From Serpens gallinarum (GTDB taxonomy: Bacteria > Pseudomonadota > Gammaproteobacteria > Pseudomonadales > Pseudomonadaceae), in the NCBI RefSeq assembly GCF_014836765.1, contig NZ_JACSQG010000004.1:186001-250000 (forward strand): a stretch of 64,000 nt of DNA, given 5' to 3'. The notes beneath the pieces were generated by a model. That model ran no database searches. It was given only the letters and a program-made list of their open reading frames with translations, and was not told where the DNA came from. The first letter of the stretch is position 1; every line of letters starts with the position of its first letter. Positions 44,052 through 55,400 of the stretch are shown piece by piece. The position numbers and the translations under genes were made by a program.

Positions 44052-44083
44052 GGACTGGCCAGAGCCATGAAGAGGAATCGACC

Positions 44084-47042
<2,959 letters not shown>

Positions 47043-47051
47043 GTTTCTCCA

Positions 47052-47073
47052 GGACGGGCTGCAAGGCCCGTCC
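47052..47073 (+). other. Hairpin between nirS2 and nirM
   Basis: GGACGGGC (47052-47059) and GCCCGTCC (47066-47073) form an 8-bp stem with a 6-nt loop. As after nirS1, there is no T tract, so it is likely an RNA stabiliser or partial terminator rather than a full stop. Confidence 0.6.
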
Positions 47074-47096
47074 CCTTAGCCTTGAAGGAAGTACCC

Positions 47097-47411
47097 ATGA
47101 AAAAACTGCTGATCCCACTGCTCGCTCTGGGCGGTGCACTGAGCTTGCAGCCGGCGATAGCCGCTGACGGCGAGGCCCTGTTCAAGAGCAAGCCTTGCGC
47201 TGCTTGCCACAACGTGTCCATGAAAATGGTCGGCCCGGCACTGAACGAAGTCGCCGCCAAGAATGCCGGTGTTGAAGGCGCAGCCGCTACCCTGGCCGCC
47301 AGCATCAAGAACGGCAGCAGTGGCAAGTGGGGCCCGATCCCGATGCCGCCAAACGCGGTAAGCGAAGAAGAAGCCAAGATCCTCGCCGAGTGGGTCCTGT
47401 CTCTGAAGTAA
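47097..47411 (+). CDS. nirM: Cytochrome c-551 NirM
   Basis: A 104-residue class I cytochrome c, electron donor to NirS. A signal peptide of 22 residues (..[10 protein letters not shown]) precedes heme motif CAACH, the [10 protein letters not shown] segment and the axial-Met loop PIPMPPNAV. The mature length of about 82 residues is exactly usual for c-551. GAAGGAAG precedes the ATG at 47097. Confidence 0.95.
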   Translation: MKKLLIPLLALGGALSLQPAIAADGEALFKSKPCAACHNVSMKMVGPALNEVAAKNAGVEGAAATLAASIKNGSSGKWGPIPMPPNAVSEEEAKILAEWVLSLK

Positions 47412-47431
47412 GCACGTCCAGGAGGGACGCC

Positions 47432-47773
47432 ATGATGGTCACACGAGCCGCGCACTTTCGTTTGGGACTGGCTGTGGCGTCCCTCCTCTCTTTTCCCCAG
47501 GTACTGCACGCGACACCCAGTGTCGAACGGCAGGCCCAATTGGAGCACCTGCTCCTGCAGGATTGTGGCTCGTGCCACGGCCTGCGCATGACCGGCGGCC
47601 TCGGCCCCGCGTTGACTCTTGACGCTCTCGCTGGCAAACCCCGCGAATTTCTGATCGCCACCGTGACCCACGGTCGCCCCGGCACTGCCATGCCCGGCTG
47701 GAAAGCCCTGCTCGATGAGCAGGATGTGGCCTGGCTGGTCGACGTCTTGCTTGAAGGATACCCCTCGCCATGA
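47432..47773 (+). CDS. nirC: Cytochrome c NirC
   Basis: A 113-residue small cytochrome c with signal peptide about 1-27. Its heme motif is CGSCH in QDCGSCHGLRMTGGLGP, and GTAMPGW holds the likely Met ligand. NirC can donate electrons to NirS and serve in heme d1 maturation. AGGAGGGA precedes ATG 47432. It overlaps nirF by 4 nt. Confidence 0.92.
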   Translation: MMVTRAAHFRLGLAVASLLSFPQVLHATPSVERQAQLEHLLLQDCGSCHGLRMTGGLGPALTLDALAGKPREFLIATVTHGRPGTAMPGWKALLDEQDVAWLVDVLLEGYPSP

Positions 47774-48945
47774 TCCGCCCGTCCCTGCTACTGGCCGCCG
47801 GCCTGTTGCTCAGCGCCTGTGCCCAACAACCGTTGCGCGGCACCGGAGACCTGGGCGTGGTGATCGAACGCGCCACCGGCAGCCTGCAATTGATCGAAAG
47901 CAGCAGCCAGACCCGCCTGGCGCGCATCGAAGGGCTGGGCGACCTGTCCCATGCCTCGGTGGTGTTTTCCCGCGACCAGCGCTTCGCCTATGTCTTTGGA
48001 CGCGACGGCGGGCTGACCAAAGTCGACCTGCTCAAGCAGCGCGTCGACAAGCGCATCATCCAGGCCGGCAACAGCATCGGCGGCGCCATCAGCCAGGACG
48101 GTCGCCTGATCGCCGTGGGCAACTACGAACCGGGCGGCGTGAAAGTCTTCGACGCCGTGACCCTGGAATTAGTGGCCGACATCCCCGCCACCCCGCTGCC
48201 CGACGGCAGCCGCAACTCGCGGGTGGTCGGGGTCACCGACGTGCCCAACCAGGGTTTCATCTACAGCCTGTTCGACACCGGCGAAACCTGGCTGCTGGAC
48301 TTCAGCCAAGGCAACACGCCGGTCATCAGCCGTTTCGAGAATATCGGCAAGCAACCCTACGATGCCCTGCTTACCCCGGAAGGCCGCTATTACATCGCCG
48401 GCCTGTTTGGCGAGGACGGCATGGCCAAGCTCGACCTCTGGCACCCCGAGCGCGGCGTTGAGCGCATCCTCGACGGCTACGGCCGTGGCCAGCAGCCGCT
48501 GCCGGTCTACAAGATGCCGCACCTGGAAGGCTGGACCGTGGCCGGCAACCAGACGTTCGTGCCTGCCATCGGCCAGCACCGCGTGCTGGTCATGAACAGC
48601 GAGAACTGGCAACAGACCGCCGCCATCGACGTCGCCGGCCAGCCGGTGTTTGTCATGGCCCGCCCGGATGCGCGGCAGATCTGGGTCAACTTCGCCCACC
48701 CGGACAACCACAAGGTCCAAGTGATCGACAGCGAAAGCCACGCCATCCTGGCCACTCTGGAACCCGGTCCGGCCGTGCTGCACATGGAGTTCACCGCCCG
48801 TGGCGACCAGCTCTGGCTGTCGGTGCGCGACAGCGGCGAAGTACAGGTGTGGGACCCCTATCGCCTGGAGCTGATCAAGCGCCTGCCGGCCGACAGCCCG
48901 AGCGGCATCTTCTTCACCAGCCGCGCGCATGAAACGGGGCTCTGA
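47770..48945 (+). CDS. nirF: NirF, heme d1 biosynthesis lipoprotein
   Basis: A 391-residue periplasmic eight-bladed propeller related to the d1 domain of NirS. The leader ends in a lipobox (LLLSAC), so the protein is membrane-anchored. The DGSRNSRVVGVTDVPNQGF and GQQPLPVYKMPHLEGW segments hold candidate His/Arg contacts. NirF is required for the late steps of heme d1 formation. It overlaps nirC and ends 1 nt before nirD. Confidence 0.93.
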   Translation: MIRPSLLLAAGLLLSACAQQPLRGTGDLGVVIERATGSLQLIESSSQTRLARIEGLGDLSHASVVFSRDQRFAYVFGRDGGLTKVDLLKQRVDKRIIQAGNSIGGAISQDGRLIAVGNYEPGGVKVFDAVTLELVADIPATPLPDGSRNSRVVGVTDVPNQGFIYSLFDTGETWLLDFSQGNTPVISRFENIGKQPYDALLTPEGRYYIAGLFGEDGMAKLDLWHPERGVERILDGYGRGQQPLPVYKMPHLEGWTVAGNQTFVPAIGQHRVLVMNSENWQQTAAIDVAGQPVFVMARPDARQIWVNFAHPDNHKVQVIDSESHAILATLEPGPAVLHMEFTARGDQLWLSVRDSGEVQVWDPYRLELIKRLPADSPSGIFFTSRAHETGL

Positions 48946-48946
48946 C

Positions 48947-49420
48947 ATGCACGACCTCGATCCGCTCAGCCGTCGCCTGATCGAACGTTTCCAGCACGGT
49001 ATGCCGCTGTGTGCCGAGCCCTACCAGGCCATGGCCGACGTCCTTGAGTGCAGCGAGACCGAGGTGCTCGATTGCCTCGCTCGCCTTGAGCAGAACGGTG
49101 GCCTGTCGCGCATCGGCCCGGTGTTCGAGCACAGCCGCGCCGGCGCCAGCACGCTGGTGGCCCTGGCCGTGCCCCATGAGCGCCTGGAGCAGATCGCCGA
49201 GCGGATCAACCGTTACCCCGAGGTCAATCACAACTACCTGCGCGAACACGCCTACAACCTGTGGTTTGTGCTTACCGGACCGGACCGTGCCCACCTGGAC
49301 CAGGTGCTCGATGAGATTGAGGTCGACACCGGCCTCGCCCCACTCGACCTGCCCATGCAGCGCGCCTACCGCATCGATCTCGGCTTTTCCCTGGAGCACA
49401 GCCCATGTGCAGCGCCCTGA
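48947..49420 (+). CDS. nirD: NirD, siroheme decarboxylase subunit
   Basis: A 157-residue AsnC/Lrp-like protein. A winged-helix start ([18 protein letters not shown]) is followed by an RAM-type domain with [15 protein letters not shown]. The REHAYN motif carries the conserved His/Tyr of siroheme decarboxylases. NirD, L, G and H together remove two acetate carboxyls from siroheme in d1 synthesis. The end overlaps nirL by 16 nt. Confidence 0.92.
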   Translation: MHDLDPLSRRLIERFQHGMPLCAEPYQAMADVLECSETEVLDCLARLEQNGGLSRIGPVFEHSRAGASTLVALAVPHERLEQIAERINRYPEVNHNYLREHAYNLWFVLTGPDRAHLDQVLDEIEVDTGLAPLDLPMQRAYRIDLGFSLEHSPCAAP

Positions 49421-49920
49421 ATAGCGAACAACGCTTGGAGTTGCGCCGCCTGCTGGAAGCAGGCCTGCCGCTGGCCAGCCGGCCCTATCAGACCCTCGCC
49501 GAACAGATCGGCGCCGACGAACACGCCGTGCTCGCACAAATGCAGCACTGGAACGAGGATGGCCTGTTCCGCCGCGTCGGCCTGGTTCTGCAGCATCGCG
49601 CCCTGGGTTTTCGTGCCAACGCCATGCTGGTGCTGGATATTCCCGACGACCACGTCGATGAGGTTGGCCAGAGGCTTGGCCAGGCGCCGGGCATCAATCT
49701 TTGCTACCAACGCCCACGTCGCCTGCCGCACTGGCCCTACAACCTGTTCTGCATGGTGCACGGCCGCGAACGCGAGCAGGTGCGCGCACACATCGCAACG
49801 CTGCTGGCCGAGCATGGCTTGAGCGACGTTCCGCATCACGTGCTGTTCAGCACCCGTGCGTTCAAACAGCGCGGTGGCCGCTATGCCCCGCCCGCCCCAC
49901 GGGAGCTGTGCCATGGATGA
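49405..49920 (+). CDS. nirL: NirL, siroheme decarboxylase subunit
   Basis: A 171-residue AsnC/Lrp-like protein. [20 protein letters not shown] begins the winged helix, and [20 protein letters not shown] is the active-site region, with the RPRR.PHWPYN form typical of the L/H type. It pairs with the NirD/G type. It overlaps nirD and nirG, a sign of translational coupling. Confidence 0.92.
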   Translation: MCSALNSEQRLELRRLLEAGLPLASRPYQTLAEQIGADEHAVLAQMQHWNEDGLFRRVGLVLQHRALGFRANAMLVLDIPDDHVDEVGQRLGQAPGINLCYQRPRRLPHWPYNLFCMVHGREREQVRAHIATLLAEHGLSDVPHHVLFSTRAFKQRGGRYAPPAPRELCHG

Positions 49921-50356
49921 ACTTGACCGCAAATTGATCAACCGCCTGCAACAGGGCCTGCCCTTGGTGCCGCGCCCGTGGGAGGCCCTGGCGCTGGAAC
50001 TGGACAGCTCGTCCGCCGAGCTGCGCGCGCGTACCCAGGCGCTGCTGGATGACGGCACCCTGACCCGCTTTGGGCCGATGTTCGACATCGAGCGCCTTGG
50101 CGGCGCCTTTACCCTGGCGGCCCTGGCCGTACCGGAAGAACGCTTCGACGCGGTGGCCGAGATCCTCGCCGCCCTGCCTGAAGTCGCCCACAACTACCGC
50201 CGCGAACACGCCTGGAACATGTGGTTCGTACTCGGCTGCGCCACACCCGAAGGCATCGCCGAGAGCATCGCGCACATCGAAGCGCAGACCGGCCTGCCGG
50301 TCCTCAACCTGCCCAAGGAGCAGACCTACCATGTCGGCTTGCATTTCCCAGTATGA
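49913..50356 (+). CDS. nirG: NirG, siroheme decarboxylase subunit
   Basis: A 147-residue paralogue of Nir[21 protein letters not shown], then [15 protein letters not shown] with the REHAWN active-site form. It starts 8 nt inside the nirL end and its own end overlaps nirH by 26 nt. Confidence 0.92.
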   Translation: MDELDRKLINRLQQGLPLVPRPWEALALELDSSSAELRARTQALLDDGTLTRFGPMFDIERLGGAFTLAALAVPEERFDAVAEILAALPEVAHNYRREHAWNMWFVLGCATPEGIAESIAHIEAQTGLPVLNLPKEQTYHVGLHFPV

Positions 50357-50837
50357 ACCGCAGGTGGTCAGGCAACTGATCGAACTCACCGAAGCCGGCC
50401 TGCCGCTGGTGGACGACCCTTGGGCCTGGCTGGCCGAACGGCTTCAGTTGAGCGTTACCGCCACCCTGAACCTGTTGCAGCACCTGCAGGACGACGGCGC
50501 CATCCGCCGGATCGCCGCCGTGCCCAACCACTACCGACTCGGCTACCAGCACAACGGCATGACGGTGTGGGACGTGGACGATGCCGAAATGGACCGCCTC
50601 GGCCCACTGCTCGGTGCTCAGCCCTACATCAGCCACTGCTACCGCCGCCCGCGCCGCGAGGGCTGGCACTACAACCTGTTCGCCATGGTGCATGGCCGCA
50701 GCGCCGAGGAAATCGACGCCTACCGCGCCGACATCCGCCACTTGCTCGGCCCCGCCTGCCGCGCCGATGAAATGCTGGTCAGCAGCCGCATCCTGAAGAA
50801 AACCGGCCTGCGCATCGGCCGCCCAGGCACGTCGTAA
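50331..50837 (+). CDS. nirH: NirH, siroheme decarboxylase subunit
   Basis: A 168-residue paralogue of NirL, with ISHCYRRPRREGWHYNLFA at the active site. AAGGAG lies 9-10 nt before ATG 50331. It is the last nir gene here; nirJ, nirE and nirN do not follow. Immediately after it begins the REP cluster. Confidence 0.92.
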   Translation: MSACISQYEPQVVRQLIELTEAGLPLVDDPWAWLAERLQLSVTATLNLLQHLQDDGAIRRIAAVPNHYRLGYQHNGMTVWDVDDAEMDRLGPLLGAQPYISHCYRRPRREGWHYNLFAMVHGRSAEEIDAYRADIRHLLGPACRADEMLVSSRILKKTGLRIGRPGTS

Positions 50838-50857
50838 TCACGGGCAAGCCGGCACAT

Positions 50858-51018
50858 GACGGGCGGCGTCGCTCACTGCTCGATGCCGGAATGGAAACAC
50901 GCGGCTAGTCGAACACCCCGTCATCACTCCGGGCCTGAGCCGAGCCAAAAAACGGCGGGCTGCCCGAAGGCTCCGTGTTTTCCATCCTTATCTCCTGCCA
51001 CGGGCGAGGCCGCCCTAC
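50858..51018. repeat. REP/BIME module, family 1 (RAYT-associated, copy 1)
   Basis: This 161-bp module starts with GACGGGCGGCGTCGCTCA and ends with CGGGCGAGGCCGCCCTAC. It shares its interior with copies 2, 4 and 5: a GATGCCGGAATGGAAACACG stretch, ATCACTCCGGGC, GGCGGGCTGCCCG, and TCCGTGTTTTCCATCCTTAT. It begins 20 nt past nirH. Confidence 0.85.
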
Positions 51019-51037
51019 GCAAAACGTCACCCAGGCC

Positions 51038-51194
51038 GTAGGGCGGCGTCGCTCGCTGCGCGATGCCGGAATGAAAACACGCGGCTCGCCGAGTACCCCG
51101 CCATCACTCCGGGCTGTCGGGGCCAAAAACGGCGGGCTGCCCGAAGACTCCGTGTTTTCCATCCTTATCCCTGCAACGGGCGAGGCCGCCCTAC
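51038..51194. repeat. REP/BIME module, family 1 (RAYT-associated, copy 2)
   Basis: A 157-bp module from GTAGGGCGGCGTCGCTCG to CGAGGCCGCCCTAC, in the same direction as copy 1 and separated from it by a 19-nt spacer with AACGTCACCC. After it, 51195-51298 is filled by shorter repeats of the spacer type (CAACGTCACCC, GCTACCC). Confidence 0.85.
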
Positions 51195-51298
51195 GCAAAA
51201 CGTCACCCGGGCTACCCTACCACCCGCGAGCAACGTCACCCGCGCTACCCACAAACGAAACCACCCGACGCGCAACGTCACCCAGGCCGTAGGGCGGC

Positions 51299-51446
51299 GT
51301 CGCTCGCTGCGCGATGCCGGAATGAAAACACGCGGCTCGCCGAGCACCCCGCCATCACTCCGAGTCGATCGGGGCCACAAATCACCGGGTTGCACGAAGA
51401 CTCCGCTTCTCCACCCACTTCTCGCAAATGGGCGAGACCGCCCTAC
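51299..51446. repeat. REP/BIME module, family 1 (RAYT-associated, copy 3)
   Basis: A 148-bp module with a left half almost identical to copy 2 but a diverged right half (GGGCGAGACCGCCCTAC at the end). It ends 5 nt before the stop codon of the RAYT gene. Confidence 0.85.
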
Positions 51447-51451
51447 ACCAA

Positions 51452-51985
51452 CTAAGGATCGCCTTGGATGCTTGCATGTTCCGTTTCCGGGCCACCGGCC
51501 CAATCGGCTGGGTACACACCCTGTTCCACCAGACGATGAAACGTCGAATACGGCCAGTCGCATACCCGCTCGACATGCTTCAGCGGGTTGATGTGGACAT
51601 AATCCAGATGCCGCAGCAGGTCCTGTTCATCGCGTATCAGGTGCTCCCAATAACGACGCTGCCAGATCCCCCGCTCACCGCGCACCAAGCGGGTCATGGA
51701 GCTGCGTTCGGTAGCCGCCACGCTACGGGAGAAAATCAGCTTGATCAGCCGCCAACGCAACGCGAAATCGACATCTCCGCTCGGCAGTTCCAGGACGCAA
51801 TGCAAATGTTCGAGCAACACCACCCAGGCATGGATGTGAAATGGATGACGCCGTTTCACCGTGGCGACAGCCTGGCGCAAGGCATCGACGTTGCTTACCA
51901 GCAGATCGTTGTTGCGGCGACGCGCCAGGGTATGGGTAAAGAAATAAGTGCCGCCCGGGCAGCAGACACGCCGATAGTTGGCCAT
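51452..51985 (-). CDS. REP-associated tyrosine transposase (RAYT)
   Basis: A 177-residue Y1-type HUH transposase of the IS200/IS605-related RAYT family. The HUH motif reads EHLHCVLELP. The catalytic tyrosine is expected in RHLDYVHINPLKH near residue 135. The opening YRRVCCPGGTYFFTHTLARR is characteristic. RAYTs cleave and rejoin single-stranded REP hairpins and are thought to spread them. ATG 51985 is chosen because the body starts at MANYRRV; ATG 51994 is an alternative. Longer upstream frames run through the REP modules and are not credible. Five REP modules lie directly around it. Confidence 0.9.
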   Translation of the reverse strand: MANYRRVCCPGGTYFFTHTLARRRNNDLLVSNVDALRQAVATVKRRHPFHIHAWVVLLEHLHCVLELPSGDVDFALRWRLIKLIFSRSVAATERSSMTRLVRGERGIWQRRYWEHLIRDEQDLLRHLDYVHINPLKHVERVCDWPYSTFHRLVEQGVYPADWAGGPETEHASIQGDP

Positions 51986-52035
51986 GTATGTCATCCATGA
52001 CAGAACAAGGACCCCGCAGTGTAGGCCGCATGCTC

Positions 52036-52194
52036 GTAGACGGCGTCGCTCGCTGCACGATGCCGGGATGGAAACACGCGGCTGGCCGAGCACCCCGCCA
52101 TCACTCCGAGCCTGATCGAGGCCAAAAACGGCGGGCTGCCCGGAGGCTCCGTGTTTTCCATCCTTATTCCCTGCCACGGGCGAGGCCGCCCTAC
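52036..52194. repeat. REP/BIME module, family 1 (RAYT-associated, copy 4)
   Basis: A 159-bp module upstream of the RAYT start, in the same direction as copies 1-3. The left arm is altered (GTAGACGGCGTCGCTCG), while the right arm CGGGCGAGGCCGCCCTAC is perfect. It lies within about 50 nt of the RAYT start and may carry its promoter. Confidence 0.85.
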
Positions 52195-52248
52195 GCGCAA
52201 CGGGGCCATCCATGAACGAGACTACCCTGCGCAACGTTACTCCTGGCC

Positions 52249-52406
52249 GTAGGGCGGCGTCGCTCGTTGCACGGTGCCGAGATGGATATGCGCAACTGGC
52301 CGAGCACCCCGCCATCACTCCGAGCTTGATCGAGGCCAAAAACGGCGGGCTGCCCGAAGACTCCGCGCCCCACTCTCCCGCCCTGCCACGGGCGGGGCCG
52401 CCCTAC
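52249..52406. repeat. REP/BIME module, family 1 (RAYT-associated, copy 5)
   Basis: A 158-bp module from GTAGGGCGGCGTCGCTCG to CGGGCGGGGCCGCCCTAC. The spacers around it (52195-52248 and 52407-52460) carry CAACGTTAC and GCTACCC elements like those between copies 2 and 3. It abuts the end of gdhB, 75 nt away. Confidence 0.85.
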
Positions 52407-52480
52407 GCGCAACGTAACCCGGGCTACCCACGAACGAGACCACCCACGCGCAACGTTACCGCTGCACGGGTGAATGCCTT

Positions 52481-55400
52481 CTACGCTCCGCTTTGCGCCA
52501 AGTCAGCCACTTCGCGGCTGGCCACGGCGTACATGGAATAGTCGCTGCCGGTGGCGGCGCGTAGTTCCGCGAGCATGTTGCGCCAACGTTTGACCATCAC
52601 CTTGCGCTGTTCCATCCACCCCTGCAGACGTGCTTCCAGATCGTCGCTTCCCGGCGTTTGCAGCAGCGATACGGTGATCGCCTGCTGCTGTCCGTCGAGG
52701 TCGTCGCGGAAGGCTTCACGGGCCAGGGCCTGCCAGTTGTTCTTTACTGGCAGCTCGGTGATCTGTTGCAGGAACCAGGTCAGCTCCAGCCGGCTACCCA
52801 CCGCAAAGTACGCCCGGGCCACTTCGGCGGGTTCCAGGCCCGTCTGATCGGCGGCTTCGAGGATCGGCAGCAGCGTGTACAAATGGCTGACGCCAGCCAC
52901 CATGCGCGCCAGCAACTCGGGCACACCCGCCTCGACATAATCGCGATAGCGCGCCTGCCAGAGCTCATGTGTCGGTCCTTCGAGCAGCTCGTTTAGCTTC
53001 AACCCCAGCGCCGCGACACGCGGACCGAAATGCGCCAGGTCACGGGCGGCATTCAGCTGGTTGCGCCGGCTGCGCAAGAACCAGCGTGTAGCGCGCCGCC
53101 CCAGACGCATCAGCTCGTCCATCAACGCCAGCTGAGTTTCCGCCAGCACCTGATGATCGAGCAATTCGATCTGCCTGAACCAGTGCGGCAGATGAAAGAT
53201 GTCGCGCACGATCACATAGGCTGCCGCCACCTGGGAGGCGCTCATGCCCGTGGACTCCTTGAGCCGCTGCACGAAGGTGATGCCCATATGGTTGACCAGA
53301 TCATTGGCAATCTGCGTGCTGACGATCTCGCGCTTGAGGCGGTGACGGCGCATGGCCGGCCCGAACTTTTCCGCCAGCAGCTGCGGAAAGGCGCTCTCCA
53401 TGTCGCGAATCAGGTAGTCGTCGTCCGGTATCTTCGACTTGAGCAGCGCCTGCTTGAGGTCGATCTTGCTGTAGGACAGCAGCACCGCCAGTTCCGGGCG
53501 GGTCAGTCCCTGACTGTTATTGCCGCGCTCGACCAACTGCTCGTCGCTGGGCAGAAACTCCAACGCACGGTCGAGCTTGTCGCGGCTTTCCAGGTCGGTG
53601 ATCAGCCGACGGTATTCGGCGCCGCGATCCCGGGCCCGCCGCTCGGCCAGCGACAGGGCCTGGGTCTGCTTGTAGTTGTTGGCCAGCACCAGCCGACTCA
53701 CCGCCTCGGTCATGCCGGCCAGCAGCTCGTTGCGCTGCTTGCCGGTCATGTCGCCGCCCGTGACCACCTCGTTGAGCAGGATCTTGATGTTCACCTCATG
53801 GTCGGAACAGTCCACCCCGCCGGCGTTATCGATGAAATCCGTGTTGCTCGCCCCGCCATTCAAGCCATATTCGATGCGCCCCCGCTGGCTCATGCCCAGG
53901 TTGCCGCCCTCGCCCACCACCCTGGCGCGCAGCTCATTGCCGTTGACACGCAGCGCATCGTTGGCCTTGTCGCCAATGTCGACGTGGCTTTCCGTACTGG
54001 CTTTGACGTAGGTGCCGATGCCGCCGTTCCAGATCAGGTCCACCGGTGCCTTGAGCAGCGCATTGATCAGTTCGTTGGGGCTGAGTCGCTTGGCCTGGAT
54101 GGCGAAGCACGCCTGCATCTGCGGGGTGATCTCGATGCTTTTGGCGCTGCGCGCAAACACACCGCCACCGGCCGAGATCAGCCCGGCATCGTAGTCGGTC
54201 CAGGCCGAGCGCGGCAGTTCGAACAAGCGCTGGCGCTCGGCGTAGCTGGCCGCTGGATCGGGGGCTGGATCGATGAAGATATGAATATGGTTGAACGCCG
54301 CCAGCAGCCGCACCCGGTCGGACATCAGCAGGCCGTTGCCGAACACGTCACCGGCCATGTCGCCGATGCCGATCACACTGATGCTGTCCTGCTGCACATC
54401 GATGCCGCGCTCGCGGAAATGGCGCTGCACCGAAATCCAGGCGCCCTTGGCGGTGATGCCCATGGCCTTGTGGTCGTAGCCGGCCGAGCCGCCGGAGGCG
54501 AAGGCATCGCCCAGCCAGAAGCCGTAGTCGGCGGACAGCGCATTGGCGATGTCGGAAAAGCTGGCCGTGCCCTTGTCGGCCGCCACGACCAGATAGGGAT
54601 CGTCGCCGTCATGGCGCACCACATTGGCCGGCGGCACCACCTGGCCTTCCTTGATGTTGTCGGTGATATCCAGCAAGCCGCTGATAAACAGGCGGTAGCA
54701 GGCAATCGCCTCGGCCTGGATCTCGTCGCGATTGCCGCTTTGCGGCAGGCGCCGCGGCACGAAGCCGCCCTTGGCACCCATGGGCACAATCACCGCATTC
54801 TTCACCTGCTGAGCCTTGACCAGGCCGAGCACTTCGGTGCGGTAATCCTCCTCGCGGTCCGACCAGCGCAAACCACCCCGAGCCACCGGCCCACCGCGCA
54901 GGTGCACACCCTCGAAACGCGGCGAGTAAACGAAAATCTCATAACGCGGTACCGGTTTGGGCACACCCGGAATTGCGCCGGGATCGAACTTGAAACTGAA
55001 GTAAGGCTTGTCTGCGCCCTGGGCATCCGGCTGGTAGAAATTGCTGCGCAGCGTGGCCTGGATCAGCGCCAGGTAGCGCCGCAGGATAAGGTCCTCGTTG
55101 AGCACCGCCACCCTGTCCAGCGCGGTGAGAATCGCCTGTTCCAGCTTAAGCTGCTTGTCCTGCAGATCCGCCTCGACCAGCTTGCGCGCCAGGTAGAAGC
55201 GGGTTTTGAACAGACGCACCAGCTCACGCGCGATGTCCGGATGGTTGTTCAGCGCGTTGGCGATATAGCCCAGGTCGAAGCCCAGGCGGATTTGCTTGAG
55301 GTAACGCGCATAGGCGCGCAGCAGCGCAACGTCGCGCCAGGGCAGCGCGGCGCTGAGCACCAGCCGGTTGAAGGCATCGTTTTCGGCGTCGCCGGCGACG

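Noticed and set aside
51986-52339. Longer N-terminus for the RAYT protein
   Set aside because: The frame is open upstream, but it only translates the REP modules; family proteins begin at the MANYRRV region.
50858-52406. CRISPR array
   Set aside because: The repeats are about 155 bp with palindromic ends, the spacers are themselves repetitive, and there are no cas genes.
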